This document shows, piece by piece, positions 8,667-17,533 of a stretch of 64,000 nt of DNA. Within the stretch, counting starts at the first letter, position 1; the number at the start of each line of letters is the position of its first letter. The position numbers and the translations under genes were made by a program. The DNA lies in assembly GCA_028714855.1 (NCBI GenBank), contig JAQTLP010000011.1:1-64000 (forward strand), given 5' to 3'. The DNA comes from Phycisphaerae bacterium. Its GTDB lineage: Bacteria > Planctomycetota > Phycisphaerae > Sedimentisphaerales > Anaerobacaceae. The notes under the pieces were generated by a model that was given only the letters and a program-made list of their open reading frames with translations, was not told the origin of the DNA and ran no database searches.

Positions 8667-9716
8667 ATGGAGATGGTTTTTGTAACTGAATTAAAGCCGT
8701 TTTTAGATGCCGTTTCCGAACAGATGGAACTTTATGTTCCAAAGAAAAGCGGCGAGTATTATATATATGTTAAATACGACCCTTCCTCCAATAAGGAGGT
8801 GGAGTTTAATAATATTCGCGCGTGTATGCCGATAAAAGAATTTTTGTTTCCACTGTGTGAGCTTGCTGCGATTTTTCCCGAGCCGCTTGAGCCGGAAGAA
8901 ATAAAACCATTTGCTGTCTTCGGGCTTAAAGACTGTGATTTGCGCTCGATTGAAATTCTGGACAAAGTCTTTTTGGAAGATGAATTTAAAGACCAGTCCT
9001 ACGTCGCCAGGCGGGAGAAAATGTTTATTGTGTCCTCCGATTGTTTTGAGCCTCGCGGCAGTTGCTGCTGCACCCTCTTTGGCGGCCGAAGTTATGCCGA
9101 AAACGGTTTTGATTTGAACCTTGCAAGAGTCAAAAACGGCTTCATTGTCGAGGCCGGCTCCGACAAGGGCAGAGAGTTTCTGCAAAAGCACAAGGACATA
9201 TTTGTTGAAGTTTCCCTTGAAGCATCAACAGAAAGGGGCTCAATCCGAGCACGTACCCACGAGCAGCTTGAAGAAAACAATGCCGAATACAAACTTGATG
9301 GTCCCGTTAACGAGATTATGGGAAAGGGCGTGGATTCCGACGTCTTCGATATTGAATCACAAAAATGTGTCGAATGTCAGGCCTGCACACGGGTCTGTCC
9401 CACCTGTCACTGTTTTTATCTTTACGACACAAAGCAGAAAGATTATTTTAGCAGAATGAAGATGTGGGACAGTTGTATGCGGCTTGCTTATGCCAAAGTG
9501 GCCGGCGGTGCAAATCCGCGTAAAGTGCTCGGTGACAGGATTAAACACCGGCTGATGCATAAATTTTCTTTTTTCTTTGATAGATACGGCATAGATATGT
9601 GTGTCGGCTGCGGCAGATGTATCGACGCTGATTCTCACAAAATGGACATCAGGGTAGTTTTGAAAAAACTTAATGAAGAATTAAAGGACAGACCTAAAGT
9701 TAAAGTTGAGAAATGA
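8667..9716 (+). CDS. HydB/AsrA-type iron-sulfur electron-transfer subunit
   Basis: 349 residues, resembling the beta subunit of archaeal sulfhydrogenase and anaerobic sulfite reductase subunit A. It would pass electrons between a flavoprotein and the hydrogenase. An early motif GLKDCDLRSIEIL and a SSDCFEPRGSCCCT stretch are typical of the family. A full [4Fe-4S] motif CVECQACTRVCPTC lies near 235. The second ferredoxin motif, CVGCGRCIDAD near 313, lacks the usual fourth cysteine, since the expected CP is replaced. The stop overlaps the start of the next gene (ATGA), indicating tight translational coupling. Acting as one module with 9713-10534 is the established arrangement for HydB/HydG and AsrA/AsrB. 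Confidence 0.82.
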   Translation: MEMVFVTELKPFLDAVSEQMELYVPKKSGEYYIYVKYDPSSNKEVEFNNIRACMPIKEFLFPLCELAAIFPEPLEPEEIKPFAVFGLKDCDLRSIEILDKVFLEDEFKDQSYVARREKMFIVSSDCFEPRGSCCCTLFGGRSYAENGFDLNLARVKNGFIVEAGSDKGREFLQKHKDIFVEVSLEASTERGSIRARTHEQLEENNAEYKLDGPVNEIMGKGVDSDVFDIESQKCVECQACTRVCPTCHCFYLYDTKQKDYFSRMKMWDSCMRLAYAKVAGGANPRKVLGDRIKHRLMHKFSFFFDRYGIDMCVGCGRCIDADSHKMDIRVVLKKLNEELKDRPKVKVEK

Positions 9717-10534
9717 ACCGAAATCTATACCAACCCATAAATGGTGAAATCGTTGATATTATAGATGAATCCCCGACGATTAAAAGTTTTGTCGTTGTGC
9801 CGGAAGAAGAATTTCGTTTCCAGACCGGCCAGTTCGTGGAGCTGACTATGCCGGGCGTCGGAGAAGCGCCATTCACTCCTTCATCATCACCGGCAGACAC
9901 CAAAAAGATGGAAATTACCATTATGAAAGCCGGTCGGGTAACAGATTTATTACACCAATGCAAAAAAGGGCAAAAAGTCGGTATTCGCGGGCCGTTTGGT
10001 CACGGTTATCCGATTGATGATTTTGTTGGGAAACACGTTTACATTGTTGGCGGCGGCGTGGGTTTGGCGCCAATAAGGTCTTTGTTTTTGACCCTTGTTG
10101 ACAGGATAAAAGACTTCAAATCTGTAGTTTGCCGGTTCGGGGCCAGAACGCCGGAAGATTTTATTTATAAGAAAACCCTTTTTGGCCCCTGGCAGAAGAT
10201 TGCAGGTGTGGATATGAAGCTCACCGTTGACAAGGCGGACGATACATGGAAGGGCAATGTAGGTGTGGTAACTACTATCCTTGCAACCAGCGACGTGGAC
10301 ATTAAAAACGCGGTCGGGGTAGTCTGCGGTCCGCCGATTATGATGAAATTTGCCACGCTAAAGCTGGTGGAGTTCGGGTTTGCGCCTCAAGATATTTATC
10401 TTTCTATGGAAAAGAATATGAGCTGCGGCGTGGGCAAATGCGGCCATTGTATGATAGGCAAATTCTATGTCTGCAAAGATGGGCCGGTCTTGACCTACGA
10501 GCAGGTGGAAAAATATTACGACATTTTCGATTAA
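9713..10534 (+). CDS. HydG/AsrB-type FAD/NAD(P)-binding electron-transfer subunit
   Basis: 273 residues of the ferredoxin-NADP reductase-like family, gamma subunit type. An FAD-binding barrel (PFTPSSSPA in place of the usual RPYS-like motif, TGQFVELTMPG) is followed by an NAD(P)-binding fold (YIVGGGVGLAPIRS) and a C-terminal [2Fe-2S] cluster (SCGVGKCGHCMIG, then VCKDGPV). It should exchange electrons between NAD(P)H and the iron-sulfur subunit encoded just upstream. The start overlaps the previous stop by ATGA. Placed before a group 4 hydrogenase, it suggests a pyridine-nucleotide entry or exit branch for the membrane complex. That coupling is inference. Confidence 0.88.
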   Translation: MNRNLYQPINGEIVDIIDESPTIKSFVVVPEEEFRFQTGQFVELTMPGVGEAPFTPSSSPADTKKMEITIMKAGRVTDLLHQCKKGQKVGIRGPFGHGYPIDDFVGKHVYIVGGGVGLAPIRSLFLTLVDRIKDFKSVVCRFGARTPEDFIYKKTLFGPWQKIAGVDMKLTVDKADDTWKGNVGVVTTILATSDVDIKNAVGVVCGPPIMMKFATLKLVEFGFAPQDIYLSMEKNMSCGVGKCGHCMIGKFYVCKDGPVLTYEQVEKYYDIFD

Positions 10535-10553
10535 GAGCGAAGCAAGGTTTTGT

Positions 10554-11090
10554 ATGGCGGCAAAGCTGATAATTGATTTGGCAAAATGCACAACTCAGGG
10601 ACAATCCGGTGTGCGGTGTTCATATAAGCATCATCCTGAGAATAAAGGGATTGATTCGCTGCTGGAGATGGTTCGTTTTGCTCTTGTATGCCGCAGGTGT
10701 GAAGCAGCACCGTGTATAAATGCCTGTCCACAAGGAGCATTAGAGAAAATACCGAGCAAAAATAATGATGCAGGCGTGCTCAAACGAGCAAATATGTTAT
10801 GCACCGGCTGCGGCACCTGTGCTATGGCGTGCCCGTTCGGAACAATATATACGGATTTGATACCATATCCATCCAGCGTTTGCGACTTGTCCAAAGGTAG
10901 GTTGAAAAAGGGTGAAAAACCGTTATGCGTTACCACCTGTGCGGACAAAAGCATAGACTACAGAGAGGTAGATTTGTCAAAAGAAAGTGATTTGGTGGAA
11001 GTCTTTGACGGTATCGTTGTCAAAGTAGCAGGTGGTCAGCTGTGGGAACCATTTTTAAGGAAAGAAAAAAAGGAAAAGACAAATAAATGA
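10554..11090 (+). CDS. HycB/CooF-type ferredoxin subunit
   Basis: 178 residues with several [4Fe-4S] motifs. There is an initial cysteine pair (KCTTQGQSGVRC), then CRRCEAAPCINACP, CTGCGTCAMACP and late cysteines in CVTTCADKS. This layout matches the polyferredoxin electron-transfer subunits of formate-hydrogenlyase and CO-linked hydrogenases. It is the probable link between the flavoprotein module upstream and the membrane hydrogenase downstream. It starts 19 bases after the flavoprotein gene and ends with an ATGA overlap into the NuoH-like gene, so it is part of the same operon. Confidence 0.85.
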   Translation: MAAKLIIDLAKCTTQGQSGVRCSYKHHPENKGIDSLLEMVRFALVCRRCEAAPCINACPQGALEKIPSKNNDAGVLKRANMLCTGCGTCAMACPFGTIYTDLIPYPSSVCDLSKGRLKKGEKPLCVTTCADKSIDYREVDLSKESDLVEVFDGIVVKVAGGQLWEPFLRKEKKEKTNK

Positions 11091-12190
11091 CTGAGACATC
11101 ACAGAGTTTGTTCCAGCTTTTATTCTGGATTTTTATTTTTCCGGGTTTTTTATTTTCTGCTGGTCTTGGCTTGATTGTTTCCTGGATAGTTCGCAAGGTC
11201 AGCGCCCTTGTGCAGTGGCGTGTCGGCCCGCCGTTTCTTCAGCCTTTTTATGATGTTATTAAACTTACGGGCAAGGAAACTCTCATCCCTCAGGAGGCAC
11301 AACGAACGGTTTTTACGACAGCGCCGCTTGTTGGTTTGGCCGGAGTGTTATTGCTCGCGATAATTCTCTGGCGGATTACCATCGACCAGACGGCTTTCAT
11401 CGGTGATATTATCGTGGCGATTTATTTGATGACTCTGCCGTCTTTAGCGTTGATTTTCGGCAGCAGCGCCAGCGCCAGTCCTCATGCCTCGGTCGGAACA
11501 GGCAGGGAAATGAAATTGATTATGAGCTATGAGCTGCCGTTGGTTCTGGCTTTTATCGTGGTGATTATAAAAACCGGCGGACAGCTTAGTTTGGTTGCAA
11601 TTGCTCAGCAGGTACCTGTTTTTAGCATTTCCGGAATGCTTGCATTTCTGGTCGCCTTGTTGTGTGTCCAGGCAAAACTTGGATTTGTTCCATTCGATAT
11701 AGCTGAGGCGGAAACCGAGCTTGGCAGCGGCGTTCTGATGGAGTATTCGGGAGTTTTGCTTGCCGTTTGGAAGATTGTTCAGGCAATGATGCTCGTAGTG
11801 CTGCCTTTGTTTTTAGTAATGGTGTTCCTCGGAGGTATTAGCGCAGACTTTTTATCAGGCCTTGCAACGCCTATTGACAATTTGCCTGTGGTTGGCACTT
11901 TGCCTGTGGGCGTAATAGTTTTGATTGCTTTTGTCATCACCGGCCTGCTGGCAAGATTCAGCAAGTATATAGATATATTATTTTTACTTAGTTTAATTGC
12001 TGCCTGCATATTAGCGGGGCTCGGCAAATACGTATTAGTAGTGGTTTTGATTATCCTGATAAAGAACACCAATCCGCGTGTGCGGATTGACCAGGCGATG
12101 AAGTTTTTCTGGGTTTATTGTGGTATTGCTTTAGCTGCGGCTGTTATCCTGGCTTTAATAGGCAATGCTTATGGCATCAGCTGGCTGTAA
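11087..12190 (+). CDS. mbhM: Group 4 hydrogenase membrane anchor, NuoH/MbhM-like
   Basis: 367 residues and about eight hydrophobic helices, the usual size for complex I subunit 1 relatives. Family marks include the loop RVGPPFLQPFYDVIKL near 45 and the acidic quinone-site-like loop GFVPFDIAEAETELGSG near 205. The subunit anchors the hydrogenase arm in the membrane and couples electron transfer to ion movement. It overlaps the preceding ferredoxin gene by ATGA and is followed 9 bases later by the small subunit. Confidence 0.9.
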   Translation: MTETSQSLFQLLFWIFIFPGFLFSAGLGLIVSWIVRKVSALVQWRVGPPFLQPFYDVIKLTGKETLIPQEAQRTVFTTAPLVGLAGVLLLAIILWRITIDQTAFIGDIIVAIYLMTLPSLALIFGSSASASPHASVGTGREMKLIMSYELPLVLAFIVVIIKTGGQLSLVAIAQQVPVFSISGMLAFLVALLCVQAKLGFVPFDIAEAETELGSGVLMEYSGVLLAVWKIVQAMMLVVLPLFLVMVFLGGISADFLSGLATPIDNLPVVGTLPVGVIVLIAFVITGLLARFSKYIDILFLLSLIAACILAGLGKYVLVVVLIILIKNTNPRVRIDQAMKFFWVYCGIALAAAVILALIGNAYGISWL

Positions 12191-12199
12191 GGTGAATTT

Positions 12200-12631
12200 A
12201 TGAGTTGGAAAATATGGTCATTAAAAAAATCGCCGTGGGTATTTCACGTTAATACCGGTGCGTGCAACAACTGCGATATCGAAATTGTTAATTTGCTGAC
12301 ACCGAAGTTTGACGTCGAAAGATTTGGTATCAAGCTGGTTGGCTCTCCGCGGCACGCTGATGCTTTGCTTGTAACAGGCGTAGTAACGCGTCAGGCGGCT
12401 CCGCGATTGCAGGAAGTATATCGCCAGACCCCCAAACCATGTGTAGTCTTTTGCATGGGTGCCTGTGCCTGTAATACGGGAATATTCAAAGGTGCCTATC
12501 ACGTGGTAGGGCCGGTGGATAAAATAATCAAAGAAATTGACCCTAATGCAATTATTGCCTACGTTCCGGGCTGTCCACCGAAGCCGGAGGCTATGATATC
12601 CGGTGTGGTAAAAGCATTGTCTGCCCTATAA
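12200..12631 (+). CDS. mbhJ: [NiFe] hydrogenase small subunit, group 4 (NuoB/MbhJ-like)
   Basis: 143 residues, the short form typical of group 4 enzymes. It binds the proximal [4Fe-4S] cluster through cysteines seen in TGACNNCDIE, in MGACACNTG and in VPGCPPKP. There is no Tat signal, so the catalytic arm faces the cytoplasm. The gene sits between the NuoH-like and NuoC-like genes in an unbroken operon. Confidence 0.92.
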   Translation: MSWKIWSLKKSPWVFHVNTGACNNCDIEIVNLLTPKFDVERFGIKLVGSPRHADALLVTGVVTRQAAPRLQEVYRQTPKPCVVFCMGACACNTGIFKGAYHVVGPVDKIIKEIDPNAIIAYVPGCPPKPEAMISGVVKALSAL

Positions 12632-12642
12632 CAGGATATAAT

Positions 12643-13083
12643 ATGAACATAGAAGAACTAAACAGCAGATTATCAACAATAAAAAACAAACTCATAGCTA
12701 TCGAGCAGAAGCCAAGAAACAGGATATACCTTTTATGCGAGGCCGAAAATAGCTTCGCCGTCAGCAAATTTCTGTTTGAGGATGTCGGCTGCAGATTCGT
12801 GATTGCTACCGGCATCGATGCCGATGACTGTTTCGAGATTTTATACCATTTTGCATATGACCAGTTAGGCTGTTTGATTACTGTAAAAGCCTTCATTCGA
12901 GACCGTGAAAATCCGGCGATTGAATCTATTACTCCGTTTTTGCCGGGCGCGGAGTGGATAGAAAGGGAAATACACGACCTGTTGGGAATAAATTTTAAGA
13001 ATCATCCCAATTTGAAACGACTAATACTGGCTGATGATTGGCCGGAAGGTGTTTATCCGTTGAGGAAAGAAGCGAAAAAATGA
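12643..13083 (+). CDS. mbhK: Hydrogenase 30-kDa-like subunit (NuoC/MbhK-like)
   Basis: 146 residues. The C-terminal half carries the NuoC signature (WIEREIHDLLGINFKNHPNLKRLILADDWPEGVYPLRK). The protein is shorter than NuoC, as in Mbh-type hydrogenases. It stabilises the small/large subunit pair. A ribosome-binding site AGGATAT precedes the ATG, and the stop overlaps the large-subunit start (ATGA at 13080). Confidence 0.88.
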   Translation: MNIEELNSRLSTIKNKLIAIEQKPRNRIYLLCEAENSFAVSKFLFEDVGCRFVIATGIDADDCFEILYHFAYDQLGCLITVKAFIRDRENPAIESITPFLPGAEWIEREIHDLLGINFKNHPNLKRLILADDWPEGVYPLRKEAKK

Positions 13084-14297
13084 AACAAACTGTTAAGAAA
13101 CCAATTCTTGCGGTTGGCCCGTTTCATCCGTTGCAGGAGGAAATGGAATTTTTCCAGCTTACCGTGGACGGCGAAATCGTAACTGATATTGACGTAAGAA
13201 TATCCTACAACCATCGCGGTATGGAGAAAATCAGTGAGACGCTGCAATTTGACCAGGTCCCGTTTTTGGTTTCCCGCATTTGTGGTATTTGTTCAGCTTC
13301 GCACCCGCTGGCTTACATAAATGCTGTCGAGGATATTGCCGGTGTAACAGTTCCTGAACGGGCACAATATATACGCGTAATCATCAACGAGCTTGAACGC
13401 ATCCACAGCCATATTCTCTGGGTAGGTCTGGCAGGGCATTTTATCGGTTATGACACCGTCTTTATGTGGGCGTGGAAATACCGCGAGCCGGTGCTTGATT
13501 TGCTCGAAGAAATCACCGGCAACAGAAATAATTATGGAAATGTCAAGGTCGGCGGCTGTCGCGAAGATATCTCTGATGATATTAAGCCGAAAATACTTAA
13601 AGAGCTGGATAAAATCGAAAAGAAAATGGAGATGCTCACCAAGGCGGTGCTTGACGACCCTGTTTTACACGCCCGGCTTAAAGGTATAGGGGTATTGAGC
13701 AAAGAAGACGCTATAAAATACGCCGTAACAGGCCCAACAGCCAGAGGCAGCGGGGTTGCTATCGATGTAAGGCGTGATGATCCTTATGCGGCTTATGGAG
13801 ATTTAGACTGGAACGTAATTACCCAGCCCGAGGGCGATGTCTTCGCAAAGGCTGTCGTTCGTCTGCTTGAAATCTTTGAATCCATTAAGATGATTAGACA
13901 GGCGCTGAAAAAACTGCCAGGCGGCCCCGTTACTATAGAAGTCAAGGAAATCCCTCCGGGCGAAGGATGCGGTCATGCTGAAGCTCCGAGAGGCGAGACG
14001 TTCCATTATGTTCGCAGTGACGGCGGCAACAGGCCGGTCCGCCATAAAATCAGAGCTCCGAGCTATGTTAATGTACCCTCGTTCAAGGCTTCGTGCCTTG
14101 GCGGGCATATTGCCGATGTCACACTTACACTTGCAGCAGTTGACCCCTGCTACAGTTGCACCGAGAGATTAGCTGTGGTTGACCAGCATAATAACATTAC
14201 GCACAACTACGAAACATTGTTACAGCGGAGCCGCGAAAAAACAGCACAGATTCAAAAAGTTCTCGGCTCGTCGGGACTAAAGATGGAGGATTTATAA
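13080..14297 (+). CDS. mbhL: [NiFe] hydrogenase large subunit, group 4 (Mbh/Ech-like)
   Basis: 405 residues from the ATG at 13080, which overlaps the previous stop; this is preferred over a TTG 42 bases upstream. Both NiFe ligand motifs are intact: RICGICSASH (Cys68, Cys71) and DPCYSCTER (Cys357, Cys360). This makes it a true hydrogenase rather than a NuoD paralogue. A 42-residue tail follows Arg363. In E. coli HycE the protease HycI cuts at the equivalent Arg, so a matching cleavage is expected here, and a HycI-like gene closes the operon at 20824. The catalytic reaction is proton reduction or H2 oxidation at the cytoplasmic face. Confidence 0.94.
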   Translation: MKQTVKKPILAVGPFHPLQEEMEFFQLTVDGEIVTDIDVRISYNHRGMEKISETLQFDQVPFLVSRICGICSASHPLAYINAVEDIAGVTVPERAQYIRVIINELERIHSHILWVGLAGHFIGYDTVFMWAWKYREPVLDLLEEITGNRNNYGNVKVGGCREDISDDIKPKILKELDKIEKKMEMLTKAVLDDPVLHARLKGIGVLSKEDAIKYAVTGPTARGSGVAIDVRRDDPYAAYGDLDWNVITQPEGDVFAKAVVRLLEIFESIKMIRQALKKLPGGPVTIEVKEIPPGEGCGHAEAPRGETFHYVRSDGGNRPVRHKIRAPSYVNVPSFKASCLGGHIADVTLTLAAVDPCYSCTERLAVVDQHNNITHNYETLLQRSREKTAQIQKVLGSSGLKMEDL

Positions 14298-14298
14298 G

Positions 14299-16155
14299 TT
14301 GGATAAAACTTTACTCATCCCTGTTTTTCTGCCTTTGATTGCAGGCTTTGTAATGCTTTTTTTGCCGAATAAGGTGAGATTATTACCCAAGGTATTAACA
14401 CTAATTATTTCGGCTTTTGTATTTGTACAGGCCATCTGCATATTCTCTCTTGGCCGGCTTGATTATGCCTGGTCTGTTTTTCAAATAGGCAATCTGAAAT
14501 TAGATTTACTGCTAAGCGCTAAACCTTTAGGGACATTTATGTTGATGTTCGCTATGGGCTTTGGCCTGTTGATAACCTTGTATTCACTCAAATCAATGGC
14601 CGGCGCTAAACACTTAAATATCTATTATGGCTCGATTCTTCTTACCATAGGCGGCTCAGCTGGAATACTGCTTTCCAATCATCTTTTGTTTCTGCTTGTT
14701 TTCTGGGAGATTGTTACAGCATCGCTGTATCTTTTGATAACTACAGGCGGTAAAAATTCCAACTTTGCGGCAACCAAAAGTTTCGCGGTAATTGGAGCTT
14801 CCGATGCCGCCCTGTTGTTCGGCATATTAATGGTATGGATATTTTCAGGCACATTTGTTATCTCGGATATCAGCATTGCGACCACTTCGACTTTTTCCAT
14901 TATAGCTTTTCTGCTGCTTATGACAGCCGCCATTACCAAAGCGGGTGCAATGCCTTTGCATACCTGGCTGCCTGCCAGCGGCGAGTATGCCCCCGTTTCC
15001 GTAATGGCACTTTTGCCTGCTGCAATAGATAAACTCCTGGGGATTTACTTGCTCCTGATAATTGTTCGTCAAATTTTCGTTCTGCAGTCCGGCGCTTTAA
15101 ATTTAATCCTTGCACTGATTGGCGCCGCTACGATTATTATTGCTGTGATGATTGCGATGGTTCAGCACAATCTCAAGAGGCTGCTTTCCTATCATGCCAT
15201 CAGCCAGGTTGGGTATATGATTCTCGGCATATCAACGGGAACGGCTGTGGGGATTGCCGGCGGAGTATTCCATATGCTGAACAACGCGATATATAAATGC
15301 TGCCTGTTCCTGTGCGGCGGGGCGGTCGAGCAGCAAAGCGGCACTGCCGAGCTTGACAAACTTGGCGGGCTGGGCAAAAAAATGTCTATTACTTTTTCTG
15401 CTTGCCTGATAGCTGCTTTAAGTATTTCCGGCATACCGCCATTCAACGGATTTGTTTCAAAATGGATGATTTATCAGGGCGTAATCGAGATGGGGACGAC
15501 GCAGGCCGGTATCGCGGCAAAATTGTGGCCTATCTGGCTTACTTGCGCTATGTTTGCAAGCGCACTTACTTTGGCGTCGTTTGTTAAACTGATACACTCT
15601 GTGTTCCTCTCCCGCCTGCCGCAGGAGTTGAAAAATGTGAAGGAGGTTTCACCTTTACAGACGTTCCCGATGATTGTGCTTGCTGTGCTATGTGTATTTT
15701 TCGGAATTTTCTACCACGTGCCGCTTAAACTTTTTATTTATCCGGCTCTGAATATAGAACCGGGCGGCGTGATTTTTGGCAAGTGGGACTCAATTCTGGC
15801 CACAACGGTGATGCTGTTTGGTATTATTCTTGGCCTGTTAATTTTATTCGTCGGGTTTTTGGCGAGAAAGGCCAGAGTCGTGCCTACGTGGACCTGTGGT
15901 GAGGTTCAAGCCGATGAGCAGATGGCGATACCCGGAACGCATTTCTACAAGACGGTTTCTTCTATGAACGGCCTGAAACAGCTTTACGCCGGCCAGGAAA
16001 AAGGCTTCTTCGATTTATACAATCAGGGCGGGAAAGCAGGCCTGGCTTTGACTGGATTTCTGCGGTGGCTGCATTCAGGAATCCTGCCGGTGTATCTGAC
16101 TTGGGTAACGCTGGGATTGCTGATTATCCTGTTTATACTTTGTAAGATTTGGTGA
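14299..16155 (+). CDS. NuoL/MrpA-like ion-translocating subunit of the hydrogenase complex
   Basis: 618 residues with about 14-16 hydrophobic helices. It belongs to the proton/sodium antiporter-like NuoL/M/N family: NHLLFLLVFWEIVTASLYLL, the Lys-bearing AAITKAGAMPLHTWLP helix, HNLKRLLSYHAISQVGYM and HMLNNAIYKCCLFLCGG. The C-terminus carries a CGEVQADEQ segment and a long amphipathic stretch before a last helix. It starts at TTG (14299) just after the large-subunit stop, with GGAGG inside the end of that gene. A second antiporter-like subunit follows at 17530, so the complex would hold two ion channels. Confidence 0.87.
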   Translation: MDKTLLIPVFLPLIAGFVMLFLPNKVRLLPKVLTLIISAFVFVQAICIFSLGRLDYAWSVFQIGNLKLDLLLSAKPLGTFMLMFAMGFGLLITLYSLKSMAGAKHLNIYYGSILLTIGGSAGILLSNHLLFLLVFWEIVTASLYLLITTGGKNSNFAATKSFAVIGASDAALLFGILMVWIFSGTFVISDISIATTSTFSIIAFLLLMTAAITKAGAMPLHTWLPASGEYAPVSVMALLPAAIDKLLGIYLLLIIVRQIFVLQSGALNLILALIGAATIIIAVMIAMVQHNLKRLLSYHAISQVGYMILGISTGTAVGIAGGVFHMLNNAIYKCCLFLCGGAVEQQSGTAELDKLGGLGKKMSITFSACLIAALSISGIPPFNGFVSKWMIYQGVIEMGTTQAGIAAKLWPIWLTCAMFASALTLASFVKLIHSVFLSRLPQELKNVKEVSPLQTFPMIVLAVLCVFFGIFYHVPLKLFIYPALNIEPGGVIFGKWDSILATTVMLFGIILGLLILFVGFLARKARVVPTWTCGEVQADEQMAIPGTHFYKTVSSMNGLKQLYAGQEKGFFDLYNQGGKAGLALTGFLRWLHSGILPVYLTWVTLGLLIILFILCKIW

Positions 16156-16162
16156 GGCAAAT

Positions 16163-16714
16163 ATGGCCGTATTTTATATTTTGCTGCTGTTTATGATAAT
16201 TGCTGCGATTATCGCGGTAGAAACTAAAGACCTTTTAAGCTCTATAATATGCGTCGGTGCAATTGGCATCGGAACTTCTATAATGTTCCTGTTCCTTCGT
16301 GCGCCTGATATCGCAATAACACAGATTGTCGTGGAGGTTTTGGGGTTAATCATCCTGATTCGTGCCACAATCTCTCGCGACCTTACTTTCATTACCGGGG
16401 ATAGAGAATTTTTTGGGACAGTTATTTCAGTAGTTATTATCTTTGTAATCTTCCTCGCAGGGATAAAAGTTTTTGAAACTTTACCCGACTTCGGCACGCC
16501 TCTCATCACCGAAGTAGCAAATGCTGCTTCTAATACCTATATAAAGGAAGGGTTTGCAAAAACAGGAGCTGCAAATATCGTAGCTTCGGTTATCCTTGAT
16601 TATCGGGGCTATGATACTCTCGGCGAAGCGACCGTGCTGTTTACTTCGATTATCGGGGCAACAATTATACTCCGCAAAAAAGCTAAAAAGATGCTGGAGG
16701 AACCGGACAAATGA
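16163..16714 (+). CDS. MrpA C-terminal-like subunit (fused MbhD + MbhE)
   Basis: 183 residues with about five hydrophobic helices. The first part (VETKDLLSSIICVGAIGIG, APDIAITQIVVEVLGLII) matches the DUF4040/MbhD segment of MrpA. The second part (ASVILDYRGYDTLGEATVLFTS) matches the MbhE segment. In Pyrococcus Mbh these are separate genes; here they are one. It overlaps the next gene by ATGA. Its role is part of the Na+/H+ antiporter channel of the complex. Confidence 0.85.
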   Translation: MAVFYILLLFMIIAAIIAVETKDLLSSIICVGAIGIGTSIMFLFLRAPDIAITQIVVEVLGLIILIRATISRDLTFITGDREFFGTVISVVIIFVIFLAGIKVFETLPDFGTPLITEVANAASNTYIKEGFAKTGAANIVASVILDYRGYDTLGEATVLFTSIIGATIILRKKAKKMLEEPDK

Positions 16715-17160
16715 AAGGGATGACGGTAATAGTAAAGACTGTTGCCAGTTGGGTCAAAGTACTTATATTTTTGTTTGGTATTTACATCGTTATTTTTGGC
16801 CATCTGACCCCGGGCGGCGGATTTGCCGGAGGCGTGATTCTGGCATCCTCTTATGTGCTGCTTATGCTCGCATACGGCAGAGAATTTGCAGAAGAAAATC
16901 TTTCTTTGCCTCTTGCTTCAAAGCTAGATTGCGTCGGCGCTTTCCTCTTTGCCCTTATAGCGATTTTGGGTTTTGTTTTCGGCGGCGTTTTCTTCGTAAA
17001 CTTCCTGGTCGGGTATAGTCAGCCGTTACGACTTATAAGTGCCGGCACCATCCCGCTGTCGAACATTGCGATTGGTTTGAAGGTTGGTGCGTCTCTATTT
17101 CTGATAATTCTTACCCTCTCGATATTTAGACCTGATGTATCAACAGGTAAAAAGGAGTAA
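16711..17160 (+). CDS. mnhB: Na+/H+ antiporter subunit B (MnhB/MbhF-like)
   Basis: 149 residues, four hydrophobic helices, with the family motif GHLTPGGGFAGGVILAS near 30-45. It starts at an ATGA overlap with the preceding subunit. It forms part of the Mrp module within the hydrogenase operon. Confidence 0.88.
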   Translation: MKGMTVIVKTVASWVKVLIFLFGIYIVIFGHLTPGGGFAGGVILASSYVLLMLAYGREFAEENLSLPLASKLDCVGAFLFALIAILGFVFGGVFFVNFLVGYSQPLRLISAGTIPLSNIAIGLKVGASLFLIILTLSIFRPDVSTGKKE

Positions 17161-17164
17161 AACG

Positions 17165-17533
17165 ATGCCTTATGCGTTATGCTTTTTACTGTTTATGGTC
17201 GGACTGTATTGCACGGTCGTCAAAAAAAATATAGTAAAGATTGTAATCGGTCTGGCGGTTATGGAATATGCAGTCAATCTTTTCCTGATTATGCTCGGCT
17301 ACAGAACTGGAGGAACAGCGCCAATCATCGACAAAACTTACCTTGAACCGGTAACAGGACAGATTACCGCCGGCTTTATCAATACCTCGGTCGACCCGCT
17401 GCCGCAGGCGCTTGTGCTTACTGCAATCGTTATCGCTTTAGGTTCTCTGGCCTTGATGGTTTCGATGTGCATCAGAATATATGAGAAATACGGCACCCTT
17501 GATATTACTGAAATAAGGAGATTAAAAGGATGA
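17165..17533 (+). CDS. mnhC: Na+/H+ antiporter subunit C (MnhC/NuoK-like)
   Basis: 122 residues from the ATG at 17165, which is preceded by AAAAGGAG; this start is preferred over one at 17135 inside the previous gene. Three hydrophobic helices and the motif VDPLPQALVLTAIVIALG are typical of MnhC and NuoK. Its stop overlaps the next start (ATGA). Confidence 0.88.
   Translation: MPYALCFLLFMVGLYCTVVKKNIVKIVIGLAVMEYAVNLFLIMLGYRTGGTAPIIDKTYLEPVTGQITAGFINTSVDPLPQALVLTAIVIALGSLALMVSMCIRIYEKYGTLDITEIRRLKG

Noticed and set aside
8667-10534. Anaerobic sulfite reductase AsrA/AsrB
   Set aside because: The catalytic subunit AsrC is absent and the genes continue directly into a hydrogenase operon, so the HydB/HydG reading is preferred.
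13038-13079. Upstream TTG start for the hydrogenase large subunit
   Set aside because: The ATG at 13080 overlaps the previous stop in the ATGA pattern used throughout the operon, and the extra 14 residues are not like the family.
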